The translations under genes were made by a program, and so were the position numbers. A model generated the notes under the pieces. The model searched no databases. It was not told the DNA's origin and saw only the letters and a list, made by a program, of their open reading frames with translations. A stretch of DNA of 7,248 bases from JAKAJA01 sp037440125 (GTDB lineage Bacteria; Acidobacteriota; UBA4820; DSQY01), in the NCBI GenBank assembly GCA_037440125.1, contig JBBIUU010000130.1, positions 1-7,248 on the forward strand. Reading direction: 5' to 3'. The first letter of the stretch is position 1, and every line of letters begins with the position of its first letter. Below are positions 1-6,709 of this stretch, one piece after another.

Positions 1-2972
1 CCGTCCTTGGCCCTGTAGAGGGCCTTGTCGGCCTCGGCGAGGAGGGCCTCCGCGGCACCGCTCGTGGTCGGCGACGCCGTAGCGACGCCCACACTGACGG
101 TGAGGACGTGGCGCAGGCCATGGCTCGTCTCGTGGGCGATGGCGAGGGTCTCGACCTGGCTTCGGATCGCCTCCCCCAGGCGCAGCGCGTGCTCCGCGTC
201 CACCGAGGGGAGCACGGCCACGAACTCGTCGCCGCCGTAACGCGCGACGAGGTCGCCCGCCCGGTGGAGCACGCCCGCCAGTGTGGCCGCCACCCTCCGG
301 AGGCAGTCGTCGCCCATCTGGTGGCCGAGGGTGTCGTTGTAACCCTTGAACTCGTCGATGTCGATCATGAGGACCGAGAGGGGGGAGCTCGTCCTCGTGG
401 CCCGGCGCCACTCCATGTCGAAGACCTCTTCGAAGTGGCGGCGGTTCGAGATACCCGTGAGGCCGTCCTCCTTAGAGAGCCGTTCAAGCTTGGCGTTCGC
501 GTCCTGGAGGGCCGTGCTCTGCTCCTGGAGCGAGTGGTTGGCCTGCGCCAGCTCGACGGTCCTCTCGTCCACGAGGCGCTCGAGGGCGGCCTGCCGGCGC
601 TTGAGGGCGTTCAGCCGAAAGGCCACGATGCCGGACACGAGCAGGAGTCCCGCCACGACGCACAGGGCGACGAAGAGACCCGTCTGGTAGAAGCGGGGCG
701 CCTGGACGAACGCGAAGGAGGCCCCCGCCTGATTCCACACGCCGTCGTTGTTGCACGCGATGACGCGGAAGGTGTATTTCCCGGGCGGCAGACCCGTGTA
801 GACCGCCTCGCGACGGTTGCCCGCGTCCACCCAGTCGGCGTCGAACCCCTCCATCCGGTACTTGAAGCGGACCTTCTCGGGCGCCACGAGGCTCAGGGCG
901 CTGTATCGGATGACCAGGCGATGCTTGCCCGGCGGAAAGCGATGCCCGAACCGGTTGGCGTCCTTCCCGTCGAGGAGGGCTTCCTCGATGACCACGGGAG
1001 GGGGCCGGTCGTTGATGCGGATGGCCGAGGGATCGATGATGGCCACGCCCTTCATGGTGGCGAAGGCCAGGCGCCCGTCCTTCATCTTCCAGCCCGAGGG
1101 CTGGAGCGCGCCGTTGCACTCGCTCGTGCCCATGCCGTCGGCCCGGCCGTAGCTCCAGCACTCCACCTGCTTGAGGCGCCCTTCGGCGGCCGCCTCGAGG
1201 TCGGCCCTCCTCGCCCGGTAGACGCCCATGTTGCAGCTCATCCAGAGGAACCCCTGCCCGTCCTCGAGCAGGACGTAGGCCGTGTCGTCGAAGAGCCCCT
1301 GGGCGATGGTGAGCGTGGAGGCCTTACCGCCGGAGATCAGGCTGAGGCCGCGGGCCGTCCCGGCCCAGAGCGCCTCCGAGGCGTCCTCGTACAGCGCGTA
1401 AACCATGTCGCTGCCCAGGCCCTGCGCATGGGTGAGGGTCGTGAACTTGCCGTCCCTGTAAAATCCCAGGCCGCCCCCATCGGAGCCCACCACGATCGTG
1501 CCGTCCCGTCGCTCGAGGAGGCAGTTCACCGAGCGACCGGGCAGGCCCTCCTTGGAGGTGAAGCGGGTCACCTTGGTGCCCTGCACGCGGTAGAGCCAGG
1601 CGCCGGCGCCGACCCAAAGGGATCCGTCTGAGGCCCTGATCATGCAGATGAGGCTGGTGTTCTGGAGTCCCGCGTCGTGCGAGTCGAAGGGCACGAACCG
1701 CCCGCCCTTGAAGGAGGCGAGACCTCCCACGTCCACCCCGGCCCAGACGCCCCCCTCGGGGTCTGGACAGAGGGTGTTGACCACGTCCGCGGGGAGGCCC
1801 TCCTTCCGTCCGAAGACGGTGACCGCGCCGTCTTTCACCCTCGCGACGCCCGCGCCGTCGGTCGCCACCCACAGGCTGCCGTCCGCGGATTGGCACACCG
1901 AGAGGACCGAATCGCTGGGCAGGCCCTGGAGGCTCGTGATGGCGTAGAACTTCCCGTCGCGGAAGCGGTTGAGGCCGTGCTGGGTGCCGATCCACAGGTT
2001 CCCCTCGGCGTCGGAGCACAGGGAGGTCACGGAGTTGTTGGAGAGGCCGTCCGCCTGGGTGAGGGCCTCGAACCTACCCTTCGCGAGGCGGTTGAGCCCC
2101 TTCGTCGTACCGACCCACAGGCAATCTCCCGCGGGGTCGCAGAGGAGAGCCAGGATGTGGTCCTCGCAGAGCCCGTCCCTCTTGCCGAAGCGGCGGACCT
2201 CGCTCCCCTTCAGGGCGAAGAGGCCCTTCATGGAGCCCACCCAGATCGTCCCCTCGGCGTCCTGGGCGAGGGTGTAGTACCAGTTCCTCTCGGGGATCCC
2301 CAGGTCCACCGGCGTGATTCGCCCGCCTTCCATCTTGCAGACGGCCTTGCTCGTGCAGATCCAGATCGTGCCGGAGGCGTCCTCCATCACGTCGTAGACG
2401 GCGGTCCCCACGAGGCCCTCGGCGGCGCCGAATCTGCGGATCTCCCCATCCTGGAGCACGCTCAGCCCGTCGCCGTCGGTCCCGAACCAGATCCGGTGCT
2501 CGCGGTCCTCGGCGAGACACACCACGCGGTCGCTGGTCAGCCCCTGGCCCGGGCCGAAGGGCTCGAACCGCCCCTCCCTGTACCGAACGGCGCCGCCCGT
2601 CTCCATGGCCGCCCAGAGCGTGCCCTCGTGATCCTGGAGGAGGGCCTGGACGGAGCTGCTCGTCATGGCGGGCGTGTTGTGCCGGTCGTAGACGGTGAAC
2701 CGCAGGCCGTCGAACCGGACGAGACCCTCTTGGGTGCCCATCCACATGTACCCGTCGGAGGTCTGGACGAGCGCCTGGATGGAGTTCTGCGGCAGGCCGT
2801 CCTGATCGGTCCACACGTCGTGCCCGTACTGGGTCAGTGCGCGGCCCGGGTCGAGGGCGGGGCAGGTGAGGGGGAGGCCGGAGAGGGCGAGCCACGCTGC
2901 CAACGCGAGCGCCCACCGGAGGGACCGTCGCCGGTCGCTCGAGATGGACTTCCTGTGGCCGTCCCAAGTCAT
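1..2972 (-). CDS. Periplasmic two-propeller sensor diguanylate cyclase (Reg_prop x14, Y_Y_Y, TM, GGDEF), C-terminus cut by window edge
   Basis: A membrane sensor predicted to make cyclic di-GMP from two GTP in response to a periplasmic signal. The frame is open from ATG 2972 to the left edge (990 residues). The start is preceded by GGAGG eight bases upstream and gives an RRRSLR n-region plus hydrophobic stretch (residues about 14-39), an export signal or anchor. Fourteen repeats of about 41 residues with the Reg_prop pattern (GL...V..L..D..G.LW.GT..GL.R...G.F) fill residues about 59-650. A Y_Y_Y beta-sandwich follows (about 657-757, including FKYRMEGF and LPPGKYTFRV), then a TM helix (about 765-787), a coiled coil (about 788-830) and GGDEF (from 832). 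Visible active-site features are DGLTGISNRR (836-845), IDIDEFK..ND with D871, N879 and D880, and GGDEF (913-917). R904-D907 form an RxxD inhibitory site at the canonical five-residue spacing. Translation stops inside the usual YRAKDG ending, so few GGDEF residues are missing; further domains cannot be excluded. It follows the PII-like gene after 81 bases. The signal sensed is unknown. Confidence 0.93.
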   Translation of the reverse strand, partial: MTWDGHRKSISSDRRRSLRWALALAAWLALSGLPLTCPALDPGRALTQYGHDVWTDQDGLPQNSIQALVQTSDGYMWMGTQEGLVRFDGLRFTVYDRHNTPAMTSSSVQALLQDHEGTLWAAMETGGAVRYREGRFEPFGPGQGLTSDRVVCLAEDREHRIWFGTDGDGLSVLQDGEIRRFGAAEGLVGTAVYDVMEDASGTIWICTSKAVCKMEGGRITPVDLGIPERNWYYTLAQDAEGTIWVGSMKGLFALKGSEVRRFGKRDGLCEDHILALLCDPAGDCLWVGTTKGLNRLAKGRFEALTQADGLSNNSVTSLCSDAEGNLWIGTQHGLNRFRDGKFYAITSLQGLPSDSVLSVCQSADGSLWVATDGAGVARVKDGAVTVFGRKEGLPADVVNTLCPDPEGGVWAGVDVGGLASFKGGRFVPFDSHDAGLQNTSLICMIRASDGSLWVGAGAWLYRVQGTKVTRFTSKEGLPGRSVNCLLERRDGTIVVGSDGGGLGFYRDGKFTTLTHAQGLGSDMVYALYEDASEALWAGTARGLSLISGGKASTLTIAQGLFDDTAYVLLEDGQGFLWMSCNMGVYRARRADLEAAAEGRLKQVECWSYGRADGMGTSECNGALQPSGWKMKDGRLAFATMKGVAIIDPSAIRINDRPPPVVIEEALLDGKDANRFGHRFPPGKHRLVIRYSALSLVAPEKVRFKYRMEGFDADWVDAGNRREAVYTGLPPGKYTFRVIACNNDGVWNQAGASFAFVQAPRFYQTGLFVALCVVAGLLLVSGIVAFRLNALKRRQAALERLVDERTVELAQANHSLQEQSTALQDANAKLERLSKEDGLTGISNRRHFEEVFDMEWRRATRTSSPLSVLMIDIDEFKGYNDTLGHQMGDDCLRRVAATLAGVLHRAGDLVARYGGDEFVAVLPSVDAEHALRLGEAIRSQVETLAIAHETSHGLRHVLTVSVGVATASPTTSGAAEALLAEADKALYRAKD

Positions 2973-2980
2973 CCCGTGCC

Positions 2981-2991
2981 CCTCCCGGAGG
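2981..2991 (-). promoter_or_regulatory. Ribosome binding site of the sensor cyclase, within a short inverted repeat
   Basis: On the coding strand GGAGG (2985-2981) lies eight bases before ATG 2972 and supports this start. It is also the 3' arm of a perfect inverted repeat, CCTCC-G-GGAGG, spanning 2991-2981. In RNA this could fold as a four-pair stem with a three-base loop and partly hide the Shine-Dalgarno sequence. The pairing is seen in the sequence; any control of translation is inference. Confidence 0.6.
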
Positions 2992-3053
2992 CTAGACATA
3001 GGATGCGCCCGGGCGGGGCTTCCATCAAGTGCCCGGCGGGTCCGGTGAAGCGG

Positions 3054-3344
3054 CTAGAGGCTCGCCTCCACGGGGAGGACCCAGGCGAGGGTCGACTCGC
3101 AGAGCTTGTTCTCACGCTTGCACTGGGCGATGCACTCCAGGAGCGGGCCCACGGACCCGTCGGATACCGCGGCGATGACGACCACCGACGCCCCCGGGTG
3201 GACGCGGTCGCCCATCTTCAAGCCCGTCTTCCCGGCGCCCACCACGTCGGGGATGACCGTGTAGCCCGTCACCCCCTTCTCCCGCATCATGGTCATGCAG
3301 TGCGGCTCGTACTCGCTGTCCGTCACCATGAAAAGCATCTTCAT
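3054..3344 (-). CDS. Small PII-like (ferredoxin-like fold) signalling protein with four cysteines, downstream of RND pump
   Basis: A 96-residue cytosolic protein with no signal peptide. It begins with a beta-strand (MKMLFMVTD), then a helix around residues 10-23 (YEPHCMTMMREKG), a strand/turn GYTVIPDVVGAGKTG (27-41), a second strand pair HPGASVVVIAAV (49-60), and a helix SVGPLLECIAQCKRE (64-78). This beta-alpha-beta-beta-alpha-beta order and the V.GAGKTG loop resemble compact PII-superfamily proteins, which bind small ligands and control transporters or enzymes. From memory of the family, related short PII-like proteins are often encoded beside RND efflux genes. It has C16, C71, C75 and C82, plus H15 next to C16, so it could bind a metal. 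The canonical PII T-loop is shortened and there is no obvious uridylylation tyrosine motif. ATG 3344 has GGGAG six bases upstream. It starts 125 bases after the permease stop and ends 81 bases before the cyclase gene. Being coding is firm; the fold is likely; the ligand is unknown. A CutA or DUF3240-type relative is the main alternative. Confidence 0.72.
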   Translation of the reverse strand: MKMLFMVTDSEYEPHCMTMMREKGVTGYTVIPDVVGAGKTGLKMGDRVHPGASVVVIAAVSDGSVGPLLECIAQCKRENKLCESTLAWVLPVEASL

Positions 3345-3350
3345 ATCGGG

Positions 3351-3355
3351 CTCCC
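3351..3355 (-). promoter_or_regulatory. Ribosome binding site of the PII-like gene
   Basis: The coding strand reads GGGAG six bases before ATG 3344. It decides the start, because no other in-frame ATG with a comparable site lies upstream. Confidence 0.65.
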
Positions 3356-3439
3356 AAAGGATCGTGACAAGGAGGCAGTGAGAAGAAATCGTGATGGCGG
3401 AAAGAAGGGGCCAGCTCTCTTCAAGCCAGTTCCCTCGTT

Positions 3440-3455
3440 CCTCACCGCCTCACCG
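3440..3455. repeat. Tandem 8-base repeat (2 copies) downstream of the permease
   Basis: CCTCACCG is repeated twice without spacing. It is perfect but very short, so it may be chance or slippage. No function is suggested by the sequence. Confidence 0.4.
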
Positions 3456-3469
3456 TCTCCCTGTGAAAA

Positions 3470-6400
3470 CTACTCCTCTTCCTCGAACGCCTCGTCCTGG
3501 ACGGGCGGTTTGTCGCCGTAGAACAGCACGTAGAGGATCGGGATGGCGCCCCAGCTCAGGAGCGTGGACGCCACCTCGCCGGCCATGAGCGCGATCGCCA
3601 TGCCCTGGAAGATGGGATCGGCGAGCATGACGGAGGAGCCTACCACCACGGCGAGGGCCGTGAGGAGCATAGCGCGGAAGCGCACGGCGCCGCCCTCCAC
3701 CACCGCGTCCTTGAGCGGCATGCCCTGGCGCATCTTCATTTCGGCGAAGTCGATGACGAGGATGCTGTTCCGCACCACGATGCCCGCCAGCGCGATGAAC
3801 CCGATCATGGAGGTGGCCGTGAAGAAGGCCCCCATGAGGCCGTGGGCGGGGATGATGCCCACGAGCGAGAGGGGGATGGGCGCCATGATGGCCAGGGGGG
3901 TCAGGTAGCTCTTGAACCATCCCACGATGAGGATGTACATGAGCACGAGCACGAGGGCGAAGGCCACGCCCAGGTCCCGGAAGACCTCGTAGGTGATCTG
4001 CCATTCGCCGTCCCACTTCATGCTGTAGGTGTCGGTCAGGAGCGGGGACTGGGTGTAGAGCCTCTTCAGGCCGACGGAGCCGTCGGGGAGCTTGAGCTTC
4101 TCCATGGCCCGGTTGAGCTTGAACATGGCGTAGGCGGGGCTCTCGATGGCGCCCGCCACGTCGGCCACGGCGTAGACCACGCGCTGGAGGTTCTTGTGGT
4201 AGATCTCCTGCGGGATCGTCCCGTCCACGGGCGTCACGAGCTGGCTCAGGGGGATCATCACGCCCTGGCGGTTCTGGATCTGGAGCGAGGAGATGGCCGC
4301 GAGGTCGGCCCGGGCCTCCCGGGGCATCTGGAGGAGGATGGGCACGTTCTCCCGCTCGCGGGGCATGTGGGCCAGCCCCACCGGGGCGCCGTGCACGGCC
4401 ATGGAGACGGCGTTGGCCACCTCTATGACGCTCAGGCCCGCGGCGGCCACGCGCTTGGGGTCCACCTGCAGGTCGATCATGCCCTGCGGCTCCACAGCGT
4501 AGAGGTCCGCGTCCACCACGCCCGTGGTCTCCTTGTACATCTTGAGGATGTCGCGGGCGACCGTGAGCTGGCCGTCGAGGTTCGGCCCGTAGACCTCCGC
4601 CACGAGGGTGGAGAGAACGGGCGGCCCGGGCGGCACCTCGATGACCTTGAGCTTGACGCCGAGCTTCTGTGCCAGGGGCAGGAGGAGCTGGCGCGCGTCC
4701 CTGGCGAGCTCGTGGCTCTGCCTGGAGCGGTCCTCCTTGGGCAGGAGGTTCACCTGGATGTCCGCCGACTGCGGCTGGCGGCGCAGGTAGTAGTGCCGAA
4801 CGAGGCCGTTGAAGGTGATGGGGGCCGAGGTCCCCGCGTAGATCTGGTAGTCCGTGACCTCCTTCATCTCCGTGAGTTTCTGGGCGAGCTGCTGGGCCGC
4901 GGCGAGGCTGTCCTCGAGGGGCGTGCCCTGGGGCATGTCCACGACCACCTGGAACTCGCTCTTGTTGTCGAAGGGCAGCATCTTGACCTTCACGACCTTG
5001 AAGACCACGAGCCCCACCGACGCGAGGAGGAGCACCACGGTCACCGCGAGGAAGATCAGGCCCTTCCGCGTGTCGTGCGTGAGGGGGGTCATGACCTTGC
5101 GGTAGGTGTTCAGGAGCTTGCCCATCACGCCCTTCTCGGCGCCGTCGCCCTCGTGGTGCTGGGCGTGGGACTTGAGGAGGCGGAACGCGGCCCACGGCGA
5201 GACCATGAAGGCCACCGCGAGGGAGATGAGCATGGCCGCGCTGGCGCCCACGGGGATGGGGCGCATGTAGGGGCCCATCATGCCGCGCACGAAGGCCATG
5301 GGCAGGATGGCCGCGATGACCGTGAAGGTGGCGAGGATCGTGGGGTTGCCCACCTCGTCCACGGCCTCGATGGCCTTGCGCGTGAGGCTCCGGCCGTCGT
5401 CCATCGTGAAGTGCCGGTAGATGTTCTCCACCACCACGATGGCGTCGTCCACGAGGATGCCGATGGAGAAGATGAGGGCGAAGAGCGTGACGCGGTTCAG
5501 CGTGTAGCCGCTCAAGTAGTAGATGAGCAGGGTGAGCGCGAGCGTGACGGGCACGGCGATGCCCACCACGAGGGACTCCTTCCACCCGAGCATGAAGCCG
5601 ATGAGGAGGACCACGGCCAGGGTGGCGAGGATGAGGTGCTTGATGAGCTCGTTGGACTTCTCGGCGGCGGTCTCGCCGTAGTTGCGCGTGATCGTCACAT
5701 TGAGGCCGCTCGGCAGGAGGGCGCCGCGGAGGCCCTCGACTTTCTCCAGGAGGAGCTCGTTCAGGGCCGAGGCGTTCACCCCGGGGCGCTTGGCCACGGA
5801 GACCGTCACTGCGGGGAACTGCCCGTAGGCGTCCTTCGGGATGCCCTTGACGCTCGCCGCGGGGCCCACGCCAAAGAGCACGTACTGCGCCGGGACGGGC
5901 GGGCCGTCCTCGACCGTGGCCACGTCGCCGAGGTAGATGGGGCGCCCTGTGGCGAAGCCCACGAGGACCGAGCCCACGTCCTCCTTGCTCCTGAGCCAGG
6001 CACCCACGTCGAGGCGGATCTCCCTGCCGTCCTTCACGAGGGAGCCCGCGGGGAGGCGGGAGTTGAAGGCCTGGAGCGACTGCGCGATGCCCAGCGGGTT
6101 CACGCCGTGGGCGGCCATGCGCACCGGGTCGAGGATGACGCGGACCTCCCGCTGCTGGTCGCCGAGGACCTCCACCTGCGCCACGTCGGGCACGGCGCGG
6201 AGCTGGAGCTCGAGCTCGTGGCCCAGGCGGGAGAGCGTGTAGGCGTCGTAGCCCTTGCCCCACAGGGTCAGGGCGAGGACCGGAACGTCGTCGATGCCGT
6301 GCAGCTTGATGAGGGGCTGCATGGCGCCGGGGGGCGCCTCGTAGATGCCGCCGGCCACCTTGTCGTAGATCTTGAGGAGGGCCGAGTCGGGGTTGGTGCC

Positions 6401-6709
6401 GACCTTGAAGCGGACGATGACCATCCCCATGTTCGCCGAGGAGGTGGAGTAGACGTACTCCACGCCGGGGATCTCCCACAGGCGCTTCTCCATGGGCGTC
6501 ACCACGCGCTGCTCGACCTCCTGCGGCGTGGCGCCGGGCATGGGGAGGAAGAGGTCCACCATGGGCACCTGGATCTGGGGCTCCTCCTCGCGGGGGGTCA
6601 TCATGACCGCGAAGACGCCCGCCAGCAGGGCCGTGATGATGAAGAGCAGGGTCAGCCGGTTGTTCAGGAAGTAGTGGGCGACCCTGCCCGAAGGTCCGAC
6701 CTTGATCAT
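3470..6709 (-). CDS. RND efflux permease (AcrB-type inner-membrane pump subunit)
   Basis: The inner-membrane proton-driven pump subunit of a tripartite efflux system. Length is 1079 residues, near the roughly 1050 usual for AcrB relatives, so it looks complete. TM1 lies at about 20-37, followed by the signature TPREEEPQI and the porter-domain motif PGATPQEVEQRV..P.E..L. TM2-TM6 lie at about 357-510. TM4 carries D421-D422 in GILVDDAIVVVEN, the proton-relay pair equivalent to AcrB D407/D408. TM7 (about 548-570) opens the second half, and TM8-TM12 occupy about 898-1067. In TM10 the usual relay lysine (AcrB K940) is replaced by R980 in GIVVRNSILVIDF. The protein ends in an acidic tail (EEEE). ATG 6709 overlaps the adaptor's TGA as ATGA, with GGAGG seven bases upstream, indicating translational coupling. 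The DD pair argues against the CusA/CzcA heavy-metal type, whose TM4 motif differs, but the substrate cannot be assigned from sequence. Confidence 0.96.
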   Translation of the reverse strand: MIKVGPSGRVAHYFLNNRLTLLFIITALLAGVFAVMMTPREEEPQIQVPMVDLFLPMPGATPQEVEQRVVTPMEKRLWEIPGVEYVYSTSSANMGMVIVRFKVGTNPDSALLKIYDKVAGGIYEAPPGAMQPLIKLHGIDDVPVLALTLWGKGYDAYTLSRLGHELELQLRAVPDVAQVEVLGDQQREVRVILDPVRMAAHGVNPLGIAQSLQAFNSRLPAGSLVKDGREIRLDVGAWLRSKEDVGSVLVGFATGRPIYLGDVATVEDGPPVPAQYVLFGVGPAASVKGIPKDAYGQFPAVTVSVAKRPGVNASALNELLLEKVEGLRGALLPSGLNVTITRNYGETAAEKSNELIKHLILATLAVVLLIGFMLGWKESLVVGIAVPVTLALTLLIYYLSGYTLNRVTLFALIFSIGILVDDAIVVVENIYRHFTMDDGRSLTRKAIEAVDEVGNPTILATFTVIAAILPMAFVRGMMGPYMRPIPVGASAAMLISLAVAFMVSPWAAFRLLKSHAQHHEGDGAEKGVMGKLLNTYRKVMTPLTHDTRKGLIFLAVTVVLLLASVGLVVFKVVKVKMLPFDNKSEFQVVVDMPQGTPLEDSLAAAQQLAQKLTEMKEVTDYQIYAGTSAPITFNGLVRHYYLRRQPQSADIQVNLLPKEDRSRQSHELARDARQLLLPLAQKLGVKLKVIEVPPGPPVLSTLVAEVYGPNLDGQLTVARDILKMYKETTGVVDADLYAVEPQGMIDLQVDPKRVAAAGLSVIEVANAVSMAVHGAPVGLAHMPRERENVPILLQMPREARADLAAISSLQIQNRQGVMIPLSQLVTPVDGTIPQEIYHKNLQRVVYAVADVAGAIESPAYAMFKLNRAMEKLKLPDGSVGLKRLYTQSPLLTDTYSMKWDGEWQITYEVFRDLGVAFALVLVLMYILIVGWFKSYLTPLAIMAPIPLSLVGIIPAHGLMGAFFTATSMIGFIALAGIVVRNSILVIDFAEMKMRQGMPLKDAVVEGGAVRFRAMLLTALAVVVGSSVMLADPIFQGMAIALMAGEVASTLLSWGAIPILYVLFYGDKPPVQDEAFEEEE

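Larger units (their letters stand above)
3345..3469 (-). other. 125-base intergenic stretch between permease and PII-like gene
   Basis: No gene, clear sigma-70 promoter or hairpin followed by a T run was found here. The stretch is visibly richer in A and T than the coding regions. It holds two short repeats. CCTCACCG occurs twice in tandem (3440-3447 and 3448-3455) just after the permease stop. ATCGTGA occurs at 3361-3367 and 3388-3394. Absence of a terminator fits readthrough from the pump genes into the PII-like gene. Confidence 0.5.

Noticed and set aside
108..1631. 507-codon open frame on the plus strand
   Set aside because: It is antisense to the propeller/Y_Y_Y/GGDEF coding frame, whose domains are unmistakable. 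The antisense translation shows no domain and no ribosome site.
2074..2967. 297-codon minus-strand frame near the cyclase start
   Set aside because: It is out of frame with the propeller repeats and has no domain. The frame beginning at 2972 carries the signal sequence and all repeats.
2973..3053. Possible promoter (TTGATG about 18 bases before a weak -10-like CATCCT) and GC-rich pairing ahead of the cyclase
   Set aside because: The -10 match is poor, the spacing is not ideal, and the GC-rich pairing has no T run, so neither promoter nor terminator can be supported.
1677..3521. 614-codon open frame on the plus strand
   Set aside because: It lies antisense to the sensor cyclase and the PII-like gene. 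Its translation is low-complexity and rich in Arg, Gly, Pro, Ala and His with no recognisable domain. It is a shadow of a GC-rich coding strand.
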